NCBI GenBank assembly: GCA_032622095.1
Contig: CP136061.1
Location: forward strand, 48,057,797 to 48,121,796
Length of the DNA: 64,000 bases
Direction: 5' to 3'
Source: Siphonodentalium dalli
Taxonomy: Eukaryota; Mollusca; Scaphopoda; Gadilida; Siphonodentaliidae
The notes under the pieces are model-generated. The model saw nothing but the letters and a program-made list of their open reading frames with translations, had not been told where the DNA came from and searched no databases. Positions 1 to 11,575 of the stretch are shown here, piece after piece (positions within the stretch are counted from its first letter, which is position 1; every line of letters begins with the position of its first letter). The position numbers and the translations under genes were made by a program.

Positions 1-267
1 TTGTGATAGTTACAGTTATACACTGTGCCAATGCATTCTCTTATATATGCGAGTCGACCATAGGTCGCCTCGCATATATAAGAGAATGCATTGGCCTAAA
101 AAAAAATCTTTTTTAATACTTTTTACAATTTTTTCTTACATTCTTACAATTTTATAATTTTTAATATGTTAAGCCAATGCATTCTCTTATATATGCGAGG
201 CGACCTATGGTCGACTCGCATATATAAGAGAATGCATTGGCACAGTGCCCTTCTGTTGGGTAAAGGG
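1..267. mobile_element. TTAA-flanked piggyBac-like MITE (family B), cut by window start
   Basis: The right end is CCCTTTACCCAACAGA read on the minus strand, followed by TTAA at 268-271. The copy at 45058-45448 has the same end and shares the sequence at 1-21 in inverted orientation. Two 67-nt hairpins, 28-94 and 174-240, face each other across an A/T-rich spacer. TTAA target plus CCC-starting ends is typical of piggyBac-type elements. No transposase is present, so it is non-autonomous. The left end lies outside the window. Confidence 0.7.
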
Positions 268-271
268 TTAA

Positions 272-807
272 ACAAAAATACGCAAATAAAAACAAAACCA
301 TGAGTTCAACTGAAGCATACGAGTAACCAAGACACGGTGGGTAATCACGTTGTTTCGAGTTGATGAGTACAACGCATTCAAAATGGCCGCGGCGATCGCA
401 AACACGACCAGAAACCAGGAAAAGGACAATAAACTAGAATAATTATATGTTACATGGTATTCTTCTGGCAGCTACGAGCATATGCTATACTGTTATTCAA
501 ACAAGCTGAAACCTAATTTGTGTTTAAACTCACAGTCGTTTACGCTGACGTTGTGACCAAAGTTGTCAGTCGAAGGATTCTCCTAGAAGTATGTCTTGTG
601 TATTCCACGAGAATCCGATTGGAAACTTGGTCAGAATGTTATAGAAAACCACTAAGTCCGAACAAATAAGGTATCAAATTGTTTTAAAAATAAACTAGCA
701 TATGCTCGTAACAGTCAAATTGCTGTTTTGTGTCAGTTCCTCGTATGTTATGTTTTGTGCGTTTGCACAGTTTGAGTGCGTGGTACTCACCAACATGTAT
801 GGTAAAT
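272..807. other. No gene recognised
   Basis: Unique-looking sequence with short ORFs only. It contains a GC-rich patch near 385-410 (ggccgcggcgatcgc) that could belong to a regulatory or first-exon region, but nothing confirms this. Confidence 0.4.
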
Positions 808-975
808 GCAGCACATTGTGGGAGTTAATACTTATCCCGATGTGTTTTAACCCTTCTCTGAATGTCACTAATGATTTGAAAATGTACCATTTAAAAAAAA
901 TAACACTTTCAACTTTGAGGCTCAACATCATCGCGTATTGACCAGTTAACCTGGTGATAAGTGCGTAAAGTGTCG
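808..975. repeat. Dispersed repeat D, left part of copy 1
   Basis: Closely similar to 26530-26662 plus 27140-27165, in the same orientation (both contain gcagcacattgtgggagtta and the ctggtgataagtg stretch). Position 946-949 (TTAA) is the uninterrupted form of the site that carries a MITE in the other copy. Similarity stops near 978, where the large inverted repeat begins. Confidence 0.75.
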
Positions 976-984
976 CCGCCAGAG

Positions 985-1400
985 TCTCGCAATCGCGCAA
1001 GTCCACCATTTTTTCCTGAAATGGTCTACTGTATTCACTGATCATAAAAACGCAACTTAAGAACGCAAATTTCCTGGCGTTTTCAAATAAGAAGGGGTCT
1101 TCTAGCGGGAGGGGGGGGGGGGACAAAAATGTCAAAATTTCACTTTTAATTACACAATCGTGCAAGTCCACCATATTTTCCTGGAGTAGTCTCCTGTATT
1201 CACTGATCATAAAAAACAACTTAAGAACGGAAATTTCCTGGCATTTTCATATAAGAAGGGGTCTTCTAGGGGGACCCAAAAATGTTAAAATTTCACTTTT
1301 AATTACACCATTTCCCCCTGGATTAGTCTATTATGTCCACTGATCTTAAACACACAACTTAAGAAAGCAAATTCCCTGGCGTTTTCAAATAAGAAGAGGT
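985..1400 (-). repeat. Subterminal tandem repeat, left arm (3 units)
   Basis: Three degenerate units of about 140-160 bp, each containing cctggcgttttcaaataag and ending in cgcaagtccaccat. They are the inverted counterpart of the five-unit array at 4985-5765. A G-run interrupts the first unit near 1110-1125. Confidence 0.8.
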
Positions 1401-1660
1401 CCATATATAGGTGGTACAAAAAAACACATATATGTAGTTCTTTGTGTGATAATATATAGTCATTTAGTAACTCAAGCTTAAAACATGGCATACAGAAGTG
1501 AAACATATTCCTGTTTAAAAATAAAAAATATTAAACACTTTGAACACTAAAGCTTCTTGGAACAATTACGTTTGGTATTAATTGTCAAGATCATAGAACA
1601 TAAACACGGAAAGCTTCATTAAGCTATTGAGCTCGGCATCTATTGACAATGCATGTATAT

Positions 1661-2953
1661 CTATGGGTCCATTTCGTAATCAATGTCGGAGTCATCAGCA
1701 CAACCAGTTACACGTTCATCGTCCGTATCATCGTTGTCACATTCCGGTTGTTCTGGGATTACTGACTTTGGCAAATGCGGCCCATCGAACCAGATGATCC
1801 AATACGACCCATCAGCAAGTTCCCATTCACTGCCAGGATAATTGGGCAGACTGTTATCACACCAGAGGCACACCAGACTTGCAAGGCGGAATACTACTCC
1901 CTACAGTCCTTTCAGTTTTGATAACGGTCGGTTTTCATCCTTCGGCCCAAAGGTTTTCTTAAAACTTTGAATCTGTATTCGTTAATTGGGATGGGTTTGC
2001 GGGCACCATATAACGTACATGTATACTCTTCAAGCATCTCGTACGTTTCGTCTGAAACAGATCCTGAGACCAAGTCTGCAAATGCTTCAGGATATCGATC
2101 GTCGCGATCTACAGAGAAGCAAAAGGGCGTTTCTTGCCCTTCCGAGCAAAATCGGCCGTATAATTGCACCCGATGTAGACGTGAAATGCTGACAGCGCAT
2201 AGCAGATGGTTTCTCTTATTTCCTCAGACACAGCTGAAACGTTCAAGTAGCGTCTGTTACCATGTCCAGTTGTGCCAACGTCCATCCAGATAACAGATTT
2301 AAATGTATGTATGTGATGCAATAGAATTACGAGTAAATCTGTGTCCGCAGCTCGTACTACGATGTTACCAACGGGTATTTCATGACCAATATCCACCATG
2401 TGTAAACAAACCCTTGTATCTGCCTCAGGATGATCACAATACAGACTTTCATGGTCTGCTTCTCGACACTGCCATCGACAACAACAAACTTCACACACTC
2501 TTCGTCAAAGCCAATGTACACTTCCCTGTCGACCAAGACAAGTGTGTGGTGTGAAGAAGACCAATCTTTGGCAAAAAATCGAGGCAGCTGCTTTTTGAAA
2601 GATGTAGATTTCAATGCTTTAGACGCATATTTAGGGATCAACTGCTCAGGACCGGTTATCATGTATGTGATCTGCTCAGCACCTCTGCATTCTCGTTCAC
2701 AGTCCTGGGTGGAAGTTCCACGTATGCATGTGTCGAACACCACGTCCATTCGCTTGGACGTTAGGTTTAATAGCTTGTGAAGCACGACACGGGAGAGTCC
2801 ACCATATGTCGGGGTAAAGCCGGCGGTAGGCAGTGCAGCAGGAAATTGCCATCGACGATGGCAGATAGAGCGTGGTACCGATGTCAGTGGGGATTGAAGA
2901 AGGAATTCTATGTCATCTTCACGTTTAGTTGCAAGGATTGCTAGTCCCAGCAT
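1661..2953 (-). pseudogene. Broken transposon-type protein with XPG/FEN1-like motifs (left arm)
   Basis: Coding remains in at least four overlapping frames: 2357-2953 (198 aa), 2109-2498, 1912-2169 and 1661-1873. Frameshifts separate them, so no intact product is possible. The second piece has, in order, HPEADTR, an ADTDLL strand and GCNYTADF followed by GKGKKR. This order (acidic EA pair, D-x-D strand, then a GCDY-type helix-turn-helix start) resembles the XPG-I part of FEN1/XPG PIN nucleases. In this copy the conserved Asp of GCDY is Asn. The C-terminal piece is highly acidic (runs of D and E). Academ-type DNA transposons are known to encode an XPG-like nuclease, which makes them the leading candidate source; that assignment is inference. 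Confidence 0.6.
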
Positions 2954-3369
2954 ATCCCTCGTGTGGCGGAGCTCTTTAACAACAATTTTTCGCGCCCTTG
3001 TTTGAGAATGTTTTCAGTTTATTTCTGGAGATAGGCCTCTCAAAGCGATCTGGATCATCCGTACATTCCTTCACTAAATCGTGCTGGAGTGTGACAAAGG
3101 GAAGTAGAGCCGCACTTATCAGCGCTGCATTTGAACTATGTGGACTACATACAACTATATGATGTCCGAGCTGAACTGACTGACAGTAGGATTGATCGTG
3201 ACAATGGTGACCCCAACAAGCCTCTCATCTGTATACAGGCTAACGCATATCCATTTACTCTGGAAACAGACGCCCTCTTGAACGTACAGGCCAATGTGCC
3301 AGTACTGAAATTAGCGATTCCTTATTAACAATAAAGAAAATTGGCAAACAGAAGCACGACGATTTAACG

Positions 3370-4734
3370 ATGATAAAGAGCTCCGCTCCACGAGGGATAT
3401 GCTGGGGGAAAATAGCAATCCTTGCAACTAAGCGTGAAGTTGACATAGAATTCCTTCTTCAATTCCCATTGACATCGGTACCACTCTCTATCTGCAAGAC
3501 TGACGGTACAATGGCTCACACGGACAAGAGATCATTATTCCCATTGCTCGAGGGGAAGGTCATTGACGATGGGAGTCCAGAATTCGTAGATGCTCACATC
3601 GTCACTCCTGCTGCAAGGCTTACCGTCGGCTTTACCCCCGACAGATGGTTGACTCTCTCGTGTCGTGCTTCACATACTTTTAAACCTAAAGTCCAAACGA
3701 ATCGACATGGTGTTCGACACATATGTGGAACCTTCCATCAAGGACTGTGAACGAGAACGCGAAGGTGTTGAGCAGGTCACATACGTGATAACCGGTCCTG
3801 AGCAGTTGATCCCTAAATATGTGTCTAAAGCATTGAAATCTACATCTTTCAAGAAACAGCTGCCTCGATATTTTGCCAAAGATTGGTCTTCTTCACACCA
3901 CACACATGTCTTTGTCGACAGGGAATACACATTGGCTTTGACGAAGAGTATGTGAAGTTTATTGTTGTCGATGGCAATGTCGAGAAGCAGACCGTGGAAA
4001 GTCTGTATTGTGATCATCCTGAGGCAGACACAATGTTTGTCTACAAATGGTGGATGTTGATAATGAAATACCAGTTGGCAACATCGTAGTACGAGCTGCG
4101 GACACAGATATACTCGTATTTTCTATTGCATCACATACATACAGTTAAATCTATTATCTGGATGGATGTTGGTACAACTGGACGTGATAGCAGACGCTAC
4201 GTGAACGTTTCAGCTGTGTCTGAGGAAATAGGAGAAATCATCTGTTCTGCGCTGCCAGCATTTCACGCCTACAGTGGGTGCGATTATACGGCCGCTTTTA
4301 CTCAGAAGGGCAATAAACGCCATTTTGCTCTTCTTGATCCCGACGGTCGATAGTCTGAAGCATTTGCAGACTTGGCCTCATGATCTGTTTCAGAAGAAAC
4401 GTACGAGGCGCCTGAAGAGTATACATGTACGCTATATGGTGCCTGCAAACCCATCCCAATTAACAAATACAGATTCGATGTGTTCGAGAAAGCTTTTCGG
4501 CCTAAGAATGAAAACCGACCGTTATCAAAGCTGAAAGGACTGGACGGTAGTAGTATTCCGCCTTGCAATTCTGTCAGAAAATTGACAGGGCTATTTATCT
4601 GGTTCGACGGGCCACAGATGCCAGAGTCAGTAACCCCAGAACAACCGGAATGTGACAATGATGATACGGACGATGAACGTGTACCTGGTTGTGCTGATGA
4701 CTCCGACACTGATGACGAAATTGACCCATAAATA
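3370..4734 (+). pseudogene. Broken transposon-type protein with XPG/FEN1-like motifs (right arm)
   Basis: Same protein as in the left arm, again in several frames: 3370-3750, 3665-3955, 3883-4089, 4126-4353 and 4480-4731. The HPEADT motif, the ADTDIL strand (near 4100) and an intact GCDYTAAF (near 4280-4303) followed by KGNKR are visible. Upstream it keeps a TDGTMAHTDKRSLFP stretch missing from the left arm. The last piece ends in an Asp/Glu-rich tail and a stop at 4729-4731. Frame changes make it non-functional. It could also be a domesticated-gene relic, but its exact mirror duplication with repeats favours a mobile element. Confidence 0.6.
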
Positions 4735-4984
4735 TACATTCATTGTCAATAGATGCCGAGCTCATTGCTTAATGAAGCTTTCCGTGTTTATGTTCTAAGA
4801 TATTGACAATTAATACCAAGCGCAATTATTCCACAAAGCTTTAGTGTTCTAGGTGATTAATGTTTTTTTTATTTTGAAACAAGAATATGTTTCAATTCTG
4901 TATGCCATGTTTTAATCTTGAGTTACTACATGCTTATATATTGTCACACAAAGAACTACATATATGTCTGTTGTACCACCCATG

Positions 4985-5765
4985 GACCTCATCTTATTTG
5001 AAAACGCCAGGAAATTTCCGTTCTTAAGTTGTGTTTTTATGATCAGTGAATACAGCAGACTATTCCAGGAAAAAATGGTGGACTTGCACGATTGTGTAAT
5101 TAAAAGTTAAATTTTGACATTTTTGTCCCCCCCCCCCCAGAAGACCCCTTCTTATTTGAAAACGCCAGGAAATTTCAGTTCTTAAGTTGTGTTTTTATGA
5201 GCAGGAAATTTGCTTTCTTAAGTTGTGCTTTTATGATCAGTGAATACAGTAGACTATTCCAGGGGAAAATGGTGGACTTTCGCGATTGTGTAATTAAAAG
5301 TGAAATTTTGACATTTTTGGGTCCTCATAGAAGACCCCTTCTTATTTGAAAACGCCAGGAAATGTCCGTTCTTAAGTTGTGTTTTTATGATCAGTGAATA
5401 CAGTAGACTATTCCTGAAAAAAAAATGGTGGACTTGCGCGATTGTGTAATTAAAAGTGAAATTTTGACATTTTTGGTCCCCCTAGAGGACCCCTTTTTAT
5501 TTGAAAACGCCAGGAAATTTGCGTTCTTAAGTTGTGTTTTTATGATCAGTGAATACAGTATACCATTTCATGAAAAAATGGTGGACTTGCGCGATTGTGT
5601 AATTAAAAGTGAAATTTTGACATTTTTGGGTCCCCCTAGAAGACCCCTTCTTATTTGAAAATGCCAGGAAATTTCCGTTCTTAAGTTATGTTTTTATGAT
5701 CAGTGAACATAGTAGAGTATTCAATGTAAAGATGGTGGACTTGCGGGATAGTGTAATTAAAAGTC
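4985..5765 (+). repeat. Subterminal tandem repeat, right arm (5 units)
   Basis: Units of about 155-190 bp, each with cttatttgaaaacgccagga, a gatcagtgaatacagtaga block and atggtggacttgcgcgattg. Anchors fall near 4993, 5150, 5340, 5498 and 5650. C- or T-runs vary between units. Confidence 0.85.
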
Positions 5766-5924
5766 ATTTTTGGGGTTTTGGAGGGCCATCTGGCCCCTAA
5801 ACGCCAGGAATGCGCAACTTAAGAAATTAGTTTTCCGTAATGATCTATCACCGCCAACAAATCGAGAGCATCAAACCTTCCTTGCGCGATAGTGTAATTA
5901 AAACCCTCCTGGCTCCCTAACTAA

Positions 5925-6159
5925 TATACCGACCACCCGACCGTTCCTTTCCTATATCCGTGGTATAATAAGGATAGGCCGTACAGATTCACATTTTTAT
6001 TTTTCGTATATTATAGACATCATATCAATAGTGAAGGTAAAACAAACGCCCATCCCATGCGGAATAGCACTGCCACACCTGTGGATGGACATACGAACAT
6101 AGTGGTCGCTAAATGTATCCTCATGTAAACGAAAAATGTCCCATTTCATACGATCTTAA
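5925..6159. repeat. Dispersed repeat D, right part of copy 1 (continues 7375-7415)
   Basis: Matches about 27366-27584 in the same orientation (atccgtggtataataagga..., then cgaaaaatg and ttcatacgatcttaa). The match is interrupted at 6160 by an inserted element and resumes at 7375 with taagtcgcaaattt. Confidence 0.75.
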
Positions 6160-7374
6160 GGGCGCGTACACATGGCGGGCAAGAAAATATCAGGTATGCC
6201 CCATGTGACTTACTTGACCAATCAAATAAATAATACCGGAAAATATCCGACGAAGTCAGCGCGCTGATATTTATCGCCAGTTGGTGATATGTGTTCACCT
6301 TGATTGGTGGCCATCGGTATCCGTTAACTAATCTCTATAAGGGACACGCTGGTAACCGTTCACGCACTCGAGTTATGATCCATCAATATTATCGCCTGTT
6401 TCAACAATTGACTTCGTAATTCCATTTTGGATTGTTTGACATAATCGCTGAGCTATTATATGGATATGTGTGGGGACATATATCTTTTGAGGGTTTCCGC
6501 TGACGGAGGATGTCCATGGATTTCCAACTGCACCCCCTCTTGAATCGGGCCAAAGACCCAAGATCACATAATTGAATTTGCACACCTCCCATCGTCTTTG
6601 AATTTCCCATATGGTACCTCACATACCTTGAATTTTGACTGGACACCGGGGAGGGAGGGGCCTAGAAGAAATTCCAAACCAATAATTTGACCAAAGTAGG
6701 AAAAATGCAAATGTTGGTCTAAAACCACTAATTCCACATACATTAATGGTTGAAAAATCAGACTACATTGCAAGAACAATTTCAAACCATTGTTGGTGTG
6801 AAATTTCCAACTAATATTGTTTCCGAGTTGTCCCCATGTCTCCACATGCACCATGTAAGTTCGGTAACGTAATGTACACCACAGCCCCATGCACCAAGCA
6901 ACAATCTCCTGAAAACTTCATATGGGGTCTCAATGGGGGTGGGGTCATCCGATTTGCCACAAAACCATAATAACATTTGTCACCCCACATATACATGCAC
7001 TATGAAATTATAACATTTCCAAATTTCCAAATAACGTGACCACTTTCTCATTATGCAGAAGGTCTTTATGCATGAGATCATCAACGTTGCTACAGGTTAG
7101 TGGTGTCTAATCCCACCGACTTCGGTAATACATGTCAATTTTACAGTTGGAAATTTCACAAAGCTATGAATTGCCAAAATGGACTATATGTTATTTACCG
7201 GATGCAATTCACTTGAACCAGCATGACTAATACTGTTCTGATTGAGCTCAATCAACGCCGTCTAAACCGCCGCGTTCTCACGGGCGTAATCTTTGCAGCA
7301 AGAAAATATCAGTGTGCAATTTTACCTGATATTTTCTTGCAGATATTTTCTTGCAGCTTCATGTGTACGCGCCC
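6160..7374. mobile_element. PIF/Harbinger-like non-autonomous element, TAA duplication
   Basis: The ends are perfect inverted copies starting GGGCGCGTACACATG, and imperfect similarity extends through caagaaaatatcagg (about 35 bp). TAA flanks both sides (6157-6159 and 7375-7377). The second copy of the host repeat has a single TTA site at the matching place (27585-27587). A 3-bp TWA duplication with GGG-starting ends is the usual signature of PIF/Harbinger elements. The 1.2-kb interior has no convincing ORF. It includes a block near 6530-6660 resembling blocks at 37550-38010 and 61030-61140 (ggaaatttccaactgcaccc). Confidence 0.75.
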
Positions 7375-7415
7375 TAAGTCGCAAATTTACACTTCTCTGC
7401 GTTAGGTATAATATT

Positions 7416-7755
7416 GCGTTATGACATGTTGTCGTATGAATAGCTTAACTTCTTGGGACCGAAGTTACGAAAAAGAAAAAGATTAACGGACAACGGGTGA
7501 CTGATAGCCTGACCTTGTCATACGGAGTATGCTTTATAATTGTCCATTCAAAATTAGTTTGGAATGCTTGACAATTTAACCAGATGCACATACCACGTAT
7601 TAACCCACAGTAGCGGTGACGCGTTGTTTTTATGGATTTTAGGATATACACTGTTCGGGGGTGGGGTGGGGTTGGTGTTTGAGGTCGTGACAAAAAATGC
7701 ATACCCAGGGTTGAAAAAAATAATTCCCGCTACATGACCACCCACCCCACACTAT
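7416..7755. other. No gene recognised
   Basis: Moderately A/T-rich sequence with a short G-rich patch (ggggtggggtggggttgg, near 7656-7675). No motif or long ORF is convincing. Confidence 0.4.
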
Positions 7756-8195
7756 ATGTGACCCGCCATATCAAATCCAGTCGTAATACAGGATTGTTTT
7801 TACCCTGTGCGAATGCATTCTCTTATATATGCGAGTCGACCATAGGTCGCCTCGCATATATAAGAGAATGCATTGGCTTATTTTTTTTAAATAAATGTTT
7901 CTTACAATTTTTAGGACATAAAATAGAAAACATCCATTACCCTGCAGGGAGCCTCACACATATAAATAAGCAGAGTGTCGTCTGGTCATGTTTGTCTGGG
8001 ACTCTGTATGGGTGAAATTATAAAATTGTTAAAGAATACAAGAAAAAATTATTAAAATTGTAAAATATTGTTAGGCCAATGCATTCTCTTATATATGCGA
8101 GGCGACCTATGGTCGACTCGCATATATAAGAGGATGCATTGGCACAGGGTAAACAAATCCCGACTTACGACTGGATTTGATATGGCGGGTCACAT
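7756..8195. mobile_element. Hairpin MITE, family A, intact copy (440 bp)
   Basis: Terminal inverted repeat begins ATGTGACCCGCCATATC and runs about 55 bp into CCCTGTGC. Inside are two mirror-image 67-nt hairpins (7810-7876 and 8076-8142) around a roughly 200-bp spacer. The spacer contains ccattaccctgcaggg and a run similar to the interrupted copy at 8777-11429. No coding capacity. Confidence 0.85.
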
Positions 8196-8776
8196 TTGTG
8201 CAGTTATATATATTTTTACAGGCAAACCTTTTGAAACCCACAGCCCAAAAATTAGTAAATAAATCAGAATGATATGGAATCAAATAATATCAGCCTGGTT
8301 CTTTCCAGCAATTACTATTTAACATATTCCAACATATTAATACAACCAAAAACAGTGGAATGGTAGTAGCATGGTCGGAAGCAAGTCAAGCAACATCATA
8401 AAAAAAACCAGTTCCCATAGGTATCTGCTTCCCATCTTTTTGCCAATATTGAAATATTCCTGAGTGAATATACAAAGATATGCATTATGTATAGGGATTT
8501 CATCTTAGGCATATAACATTAACATCACAATTCTAATGGTACATGCACACAGTGCACATGCAATGTTCATGATTGTGTGTTGGTCAATGTATCCCATGTG
8601 GCATCCTAATTGCAGTATGCCAGTGATTGTTTGATTGCGTGGTCTACTATCCTATTCAAATTAAACCAGTGGCAGGTGTAAAAGGCTCAGAGGGCAAGAT
8701 GATATCTGCAAATATTTTGTTATAATTTTATACTGTTTTATACTGTTGTCATTCAAAATGGGTTTATGTTTTATAT
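8196..8776. other. No gene recognised
   Basis: A/T-rich spacer between two MITEs, without recognisable coding or repeat structure. Confidence 0.4.
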
Positions 8777-11429
8777 ATGCGACCGGCCATATCAAATCCA
8801 GTCGGAAGTCGGGATTTTTTTTTACCCTGTGCCAATGCATTCTCTTATATATGCGAGTCGACCATAGGTCGCCTCGCATATATAAGAGAATGCATTAGCC
8901 TAACAATTTTTTACAATTTTAATAATTTTTTCTTGTATTCTTTAACAATTTTATAATTTCACCCATACAGAGCCCCAGACAAACATGAGCAGACGACACT
9001 CTTCTATATGCTTCTATATATGTGTGGGGATCCTTGCAGGGTAATGGATGTTTTTATGTGTATCCATACACATAATGCCGACGTCCGGATCAACCATCCG
9101 TCGTTCGTCCGTCCGTCTTCCCGTCCGCCCGTCCGTCCGTCTGTCCGTAGACACTTGCTATCCGATTCATTTACTCGAATATTTTTTATCGGATCTTGTT
9201 CAAATTTTATGTGCATGTTTATGATTACACACTCCTCACCTGTATAGTTTTTGGTAACGATCGGTTTAGAAATTATTAACACTTTGCATCCGCGCATAGG
9301 CATGAGCTATCCGATGCTGTAACCAAAGTATTTTTTGTCTGATTGTTTTCATATTTGATATGTAGGTTTATGATGACACACCCCTCACCTTTATTGTTTT
9401 TGGTATCGATTAGTTGATCAGTTTAGAAAATAATTAACCCTTCACACACATGCTATCCAATGTAATAAGTTGAACATATTTCTTCTGATCTGCCTCATAT
9501 TTCTTACCTAGGTTTTTCTTAGCACGATCTTCATCTGTATGGTTTTTGGTATTATTTAATTAAACCTTTTCACTCTTAATGTTTACTTAGAACTCACGCA
9601 AGCTGCTATGACTCAAAACATTTTTCATCTGATCTACACCAAATTTGGTACATGTGGTCCTCACCCCAAAATACAGATCAAGTTCAAATTTGGGTTTGAT
9701 CCGATATATTTTAACAGAGTTATGGCCCTTTATAATTCAAGTGACTTATAATGTAGTTCCATGAAATACACTGGTATATGGTGGAATGGTGGACAACTCT
9801 ATTAGAAATATAATGATAACATTCCCTGGTGTATGCCCATGCAGATTGTAAACAGCTCATGAAATGATTAATGACATCTGCTATTTAGCTATGGCCAAGT
9901 GGTTAGATGGATACCAAGATAAACAAACAATATTATACTGATGGTTGGTTAATTGTCAAATTTGATAAATGACACGAGGCTCTTGTTTATCTAATTTTGA
10001 AATTTCATTACAGGCTGCCTGATAATTGACCCATGACCTACACAATTGTCTTTATATTCCATTGATATGCTTAGAAAATAATTAACCCTTTCCAAGTTTC
10101 CAACAGATTTATGCTATAATGCACATGGACTCTTCCTCATATGTCTTATCTTGGGTTATCTTCACACTATTAACTTCTATGGATTGTGGAATTGATTAAT
10201 TGATTTTTGAAAAATATATTAACCCTTCAGACACATTCTTTTGATATTACATTAAAATAATGGCTAATAGCCAATATAATTTTTATATGCAATAGGTTAC
10301 AAGCTGATAAATCTACATTATTGTTTGTATTATGCAGAAACATATTAAATGAACCCTCTTGTTGAATCAGGTTCATTAGTTAATGAACATTCAATAAGAC
10401 ACCAATTGAATATGCTTACAGATTATATGTGATGCATTATTTTGAATATCAATATGGCAGATAATATTGACAGGAACCTTATTTTCCCATCTGTTCATAT
10501 TGTCATGGTTGACTGAATTTTGGAGACCACAGAGTGCTTAAAAGATTAACAGTGACGGTTGTGTGTTTTAGTCTGCAAGCTACTTGTAAAATATTGTTAT
10601 GTCTTGAAACCATTTGATTCAGTGTTACTTTCCTTTAAATTAACTATGGTAATCTTTTCGATTTAGGGTTCATTGGGGCCAGCATCCGCACCATATAATG
10701 GCTGTATAACATGGCTGTATAACATTATATAGATAACACTTTTGAATTGTATAAACTACATGCAGTTTTGACATGATTGATAAACAAATAACAACTGGGA
10801 AGAATGGGGGGGGGGGGGGGGGTCATTAAAGTTCAAATTAAATATGAGATGGAATCCCACATGTTGTTCTAAGCAGTTTGGCTTGTCAACTAATTATAAT
10901 TTCTCGTTAGAAGTGAATGAGATTTGAATAGCTGGTAGTTTTGTTTCCAATGAGCTAACTTCAACTTATAAACATATCCTCAGAAATAACTGAACCATTG
11001 GATCTCACATAGAGAGGTCCTTGGATGAATAAGGATAGAGTTATTATATTTAGAACACACCCCCCCCCCCCTTCGCAACACAAATACTTTAACCCCTTCT
11101 CAAGACAAATTATTTGAGCTATTGAATTCAAGATAGTGCTGATATATGGATACCTGTGTTCATATCTTTGATACATTATCAGTTATAGCTAATCGCTATC
11201 GCCCGGGTATGGGTTAAACATCTGCCGATCGTGATCGGCCTGTCGTTTATTTTATGTCCTAAAAATGTAAGAAACATTTATTTAAAAACATGATAAAAAA
11301 TTGTTAGGCCAATGCATTCTCTTATATATGCGAGGCGACCTATGGTCGACTCGCATATATAAGAGAATGCATTGGCACAGGGTAAAAAAAATCCCGACTT
11401 CCGACTGGATTTGATATGGCGGGTCACAT
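8777..11429. mobile_element. Hairpin MITE, family A, split by a later insertion
   Basis: Left part 8777-9054 and right part 11248-11429 together reproduce the intact family-A copy in the opposite internal orientation: end, hairpin 8832-8898, spacer to gcagggtaatggatgtttt, then tattttatgtcctaaaa, hairpin 11309-11375, end. The 2.2 kb between belongs to a Helentron-like element. The left end is slightly mutated (ATGCGACCGGCC). Confidence 0.85.
9055..11247 (+). mobile_element. Helentron-like non-autonomous element H1 (2193 bp, complete)
   Basis: Ends are defined by the interrupted MITE. It starts TATGTGTATCC at a T-run and ends at CCTGTCGTT, between T residues. Near the 3' end it has GGTATGGGTTAAACAT (11206-11221), the inverse of the ATGTTTACCCATACC found at the 5' end of sister copies. 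It then has the hairpin GCCGATCGTGATCGGC (11224-11239), 8 nt before the end. A CCGTCC/CCGTCT microsatellite follows the 5' end (9108-9145). No terminal inverted repeat or target duplication is needed. These are the features of Helentron-associated (DINE/HINE-like) elements; no Rep/helicase ORF is present. A poly-G run lies near 10806-10822. Confidence 0.8.
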
Positions 11430-11575
11430 ATGCGCTATGTGAAGGACTGCTGATGCATGCTTATTGAATTGAATATCGACTAGAAATACTGAGAAAGAAT
11501 AAGACCTTGATAGACACTGCCTGGAGTACATGTACTAGTATTGAGAGTGGACTATAGGCTCAATACTATCATTTG

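Larger units (their letters stand above)
984..5765. repeat. Large imperfect inverted repeat (about 2-kb arms, about 390-bp spacer)
   Basis: The left arm (about 984-2985) is the reverse complement of the right arm (about 3375-5765). The outer parts consist of the same roughly 155-bp unit (three copies left, five right) and the inner parts carry the same broken ORF. The left arm lacks about 115 bp present at about 3500-3640. The spacer 2990-3370 has no counterpart. This looks like two head-to-head copies of one mobile element or an inverted duplication; target-site duplications were not identified. Confidence 0.85.

Noticed and set aside
28-240. CRISPR-like array because of repeated palindromes
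   Set aside because: Copies are paired in mirror orientation inside elements with terminal repeats, spacers are shared, and the genome is eukaryotic.
10806-10822. G-runs (also near 15335, 37766, 43595, 57027) as functional quadruplex sites
   Set aside because: They sit in repeat copies and vary in length; they are more likely homopolymer expansions.
9055-11247. SINE interpretation of the CCGTCC-containing repeats
   Set aside because: No A/B box promoter or poly(A) tail; ends match a rolling-circle element instead.
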